Source: a bacterium (lineage in GTDB: Bacteria > Desulfobacterota > Anaeroferrophillalia > Anaeroferrophillales > Tharpellaceae). Taken from it: DNA of 6,209 nt. Every line of letters begins with the position of its first letter. Position 1 is the first letter of the stretch. The stretch covers positions 1 through 6,209 of the forward strand of contig JAOZKP010000173.1 of assembly GCA_029935295.1 (NCBI GenBank). The letters run 5' to 3'. Both the position numbers and the translations under genes were made by a program. Positions 5,702 through 6,209 of the stretch are shown here, piece by piece. Below the pieces are notes generated by a model. That model did not search any database, was not told the origin of the DNA, and saw nothing but the letters and a program-made list of their open reading frames with translations.

Positions 5702-6209
5702 ATGAGAAAAGCAAGTATTACAATTTTGCCGGTTCTATGTGGTCTGATTATTCTCTTGTTCTCCGGGTGTGCAAAACTTGATTTAAGCCCGGTGGCTTCA
5801 CCGCCGACCGGGGTCTATCATCAGGGTAAATTCGTCTGGCATGATTTATTGACGGCTCACGTTGAAGCGGCCGAAGATTTTTATGGCACTCTGCTGGGAT
5901 GGACTTTCAAAAAGCAGGGTCGTTATACTGTGATTTTAAATAAAGACCAGGCTATCGGCGGGATTGTTGAAGTACAGCCTAAAGATAAAGAGATACATGC
6001 CGCCCGCTGGCTGGCATCACTTTCGGTTCCTGATGTCGAAAAAGCAGTGCTTATAGTCCGCCGGGCTGGCGGCATCATTAACGAAGGGCCGGTTGCAATG
6101 GAGAACCGGGGCCGAGGGGCACTGATTCGAGATCCGCAGGGGGCGCAACTGGTGTTGCTGCATTCATCGGGCGGAGATCCGGAGGATGCTGAACCTGAGA
6201 TCGGGGCAT
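5702..6209 (+). CDS. Exported VOC (glyoxalase/bleomycin-resistance-like) lipoprotein, 3' end missing
   Basis: The first 169 codons of a gene that continues past the right edge. The ATG at 5702 has a good purine-rich ribosome binding site (AGAGGGTGAAG within 5687-5697). Residues 1-22 are a lipoprotein signal with lipobox FSGC, cysteine at 23 and Ala at +2, consistent with outer-membrane sorting under the E. coli rule. Residues 43-155 form one VOC unit: GKFVWHDLLT (43-51 region), AAEDFYGTLLGWTF (56-69), then GALIRDPQGAQLVLLH (139-154), which match the start and end of the beta-alpha-beta-beta-beta modules. His47 is at the usual first metal position. The Glu often found four residues after the glycine of DPxG is Val151 here, so metal binding by this module is uncertain. 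Many such proteins have a second VOC module, which would lie beyond the window. Its reaction is unknown. It follows the channel by 61 bases on the same strand. Confidence 0.88.
   Translation, partial: MRKASITILPVLCGLIILLFSGCAKLDLSPVASPPTGVYHQGKFVWHDLLTAHVEAAEDFYGTLLGWTFKKQGRYTVILNKDQAIGGIVEVQPKDKEIHAARWLASLSVPDVEKAVLIVRRAGGIINEGPVAMENRGRGALIRDPQGAQLVLLHSSGGDPEDAEPEIGA

Overview
The window looks like the chromosome of a Gram-negative bacterium of moderate to slightly low GC. Signs are a TolC-type outer-membrane channel, a periplasmic adaptor and two lipoproteins with lipobox signal peptides. The gene styles would fit a deltaproteobacterial (Desulfobacterota-like) host. That placement is an impression from the protein families, not something the sequence proves.

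Left part, minus strand (1-1631): a TolC-family outer-membrane efflux protein is followed after 29 bases by the N-terminal 91 codons of an RND-type periplasmic adaptor that runs off the window edge. This is the start of a tripartite efflux operon. The inner-membrane pump is expected further left, outside the window.

Middle (1632-1872): a 241-base AT-rich intergenic region separates the efflux operon from a divergent plus-strand operon. It holds a perfect TATAAT -10 box for the efflux operon, a 7-bp inverted repeat just upstream of it that could be an operator, a 9-bp direct repeat, and a weak candidate promoter for the plus-strand genes.

Right part, plus strand (1873-6209): three tightly packed genes. 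The first encodes a 632-residue protein whose N-terminal half resembles a lipid/diacylglycerol-kinase fold that has lost its nucleotide-binding GGDGT motif, joined to a DUF389 membrane domain. The second overlaps it by 4 bases (ATGA) and encodes a Leu/Ile/Val-type (type I fold) substrate-binding lipoprotein. The third starts 10 bases later and encodes a small six-helix potassium channel with a TLGYGD selectivity filter and no cytoplasmic gating domain. After a further 61 bases comes an incomplete gene for an exported lipoprotein with a VOC (glyoxalase-like) domain.

The most interesting point is the DUF389-binding protein-K+ channel arrangement. No ABC permease or ATPase accompanies the binding protein. 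It sits instead beside a channel and a membrane protein of unknown function, which suggests an envelope unit in which an extracytoplasmic ligand sensor influences ion flow. This is inference from gene order and domain content only.
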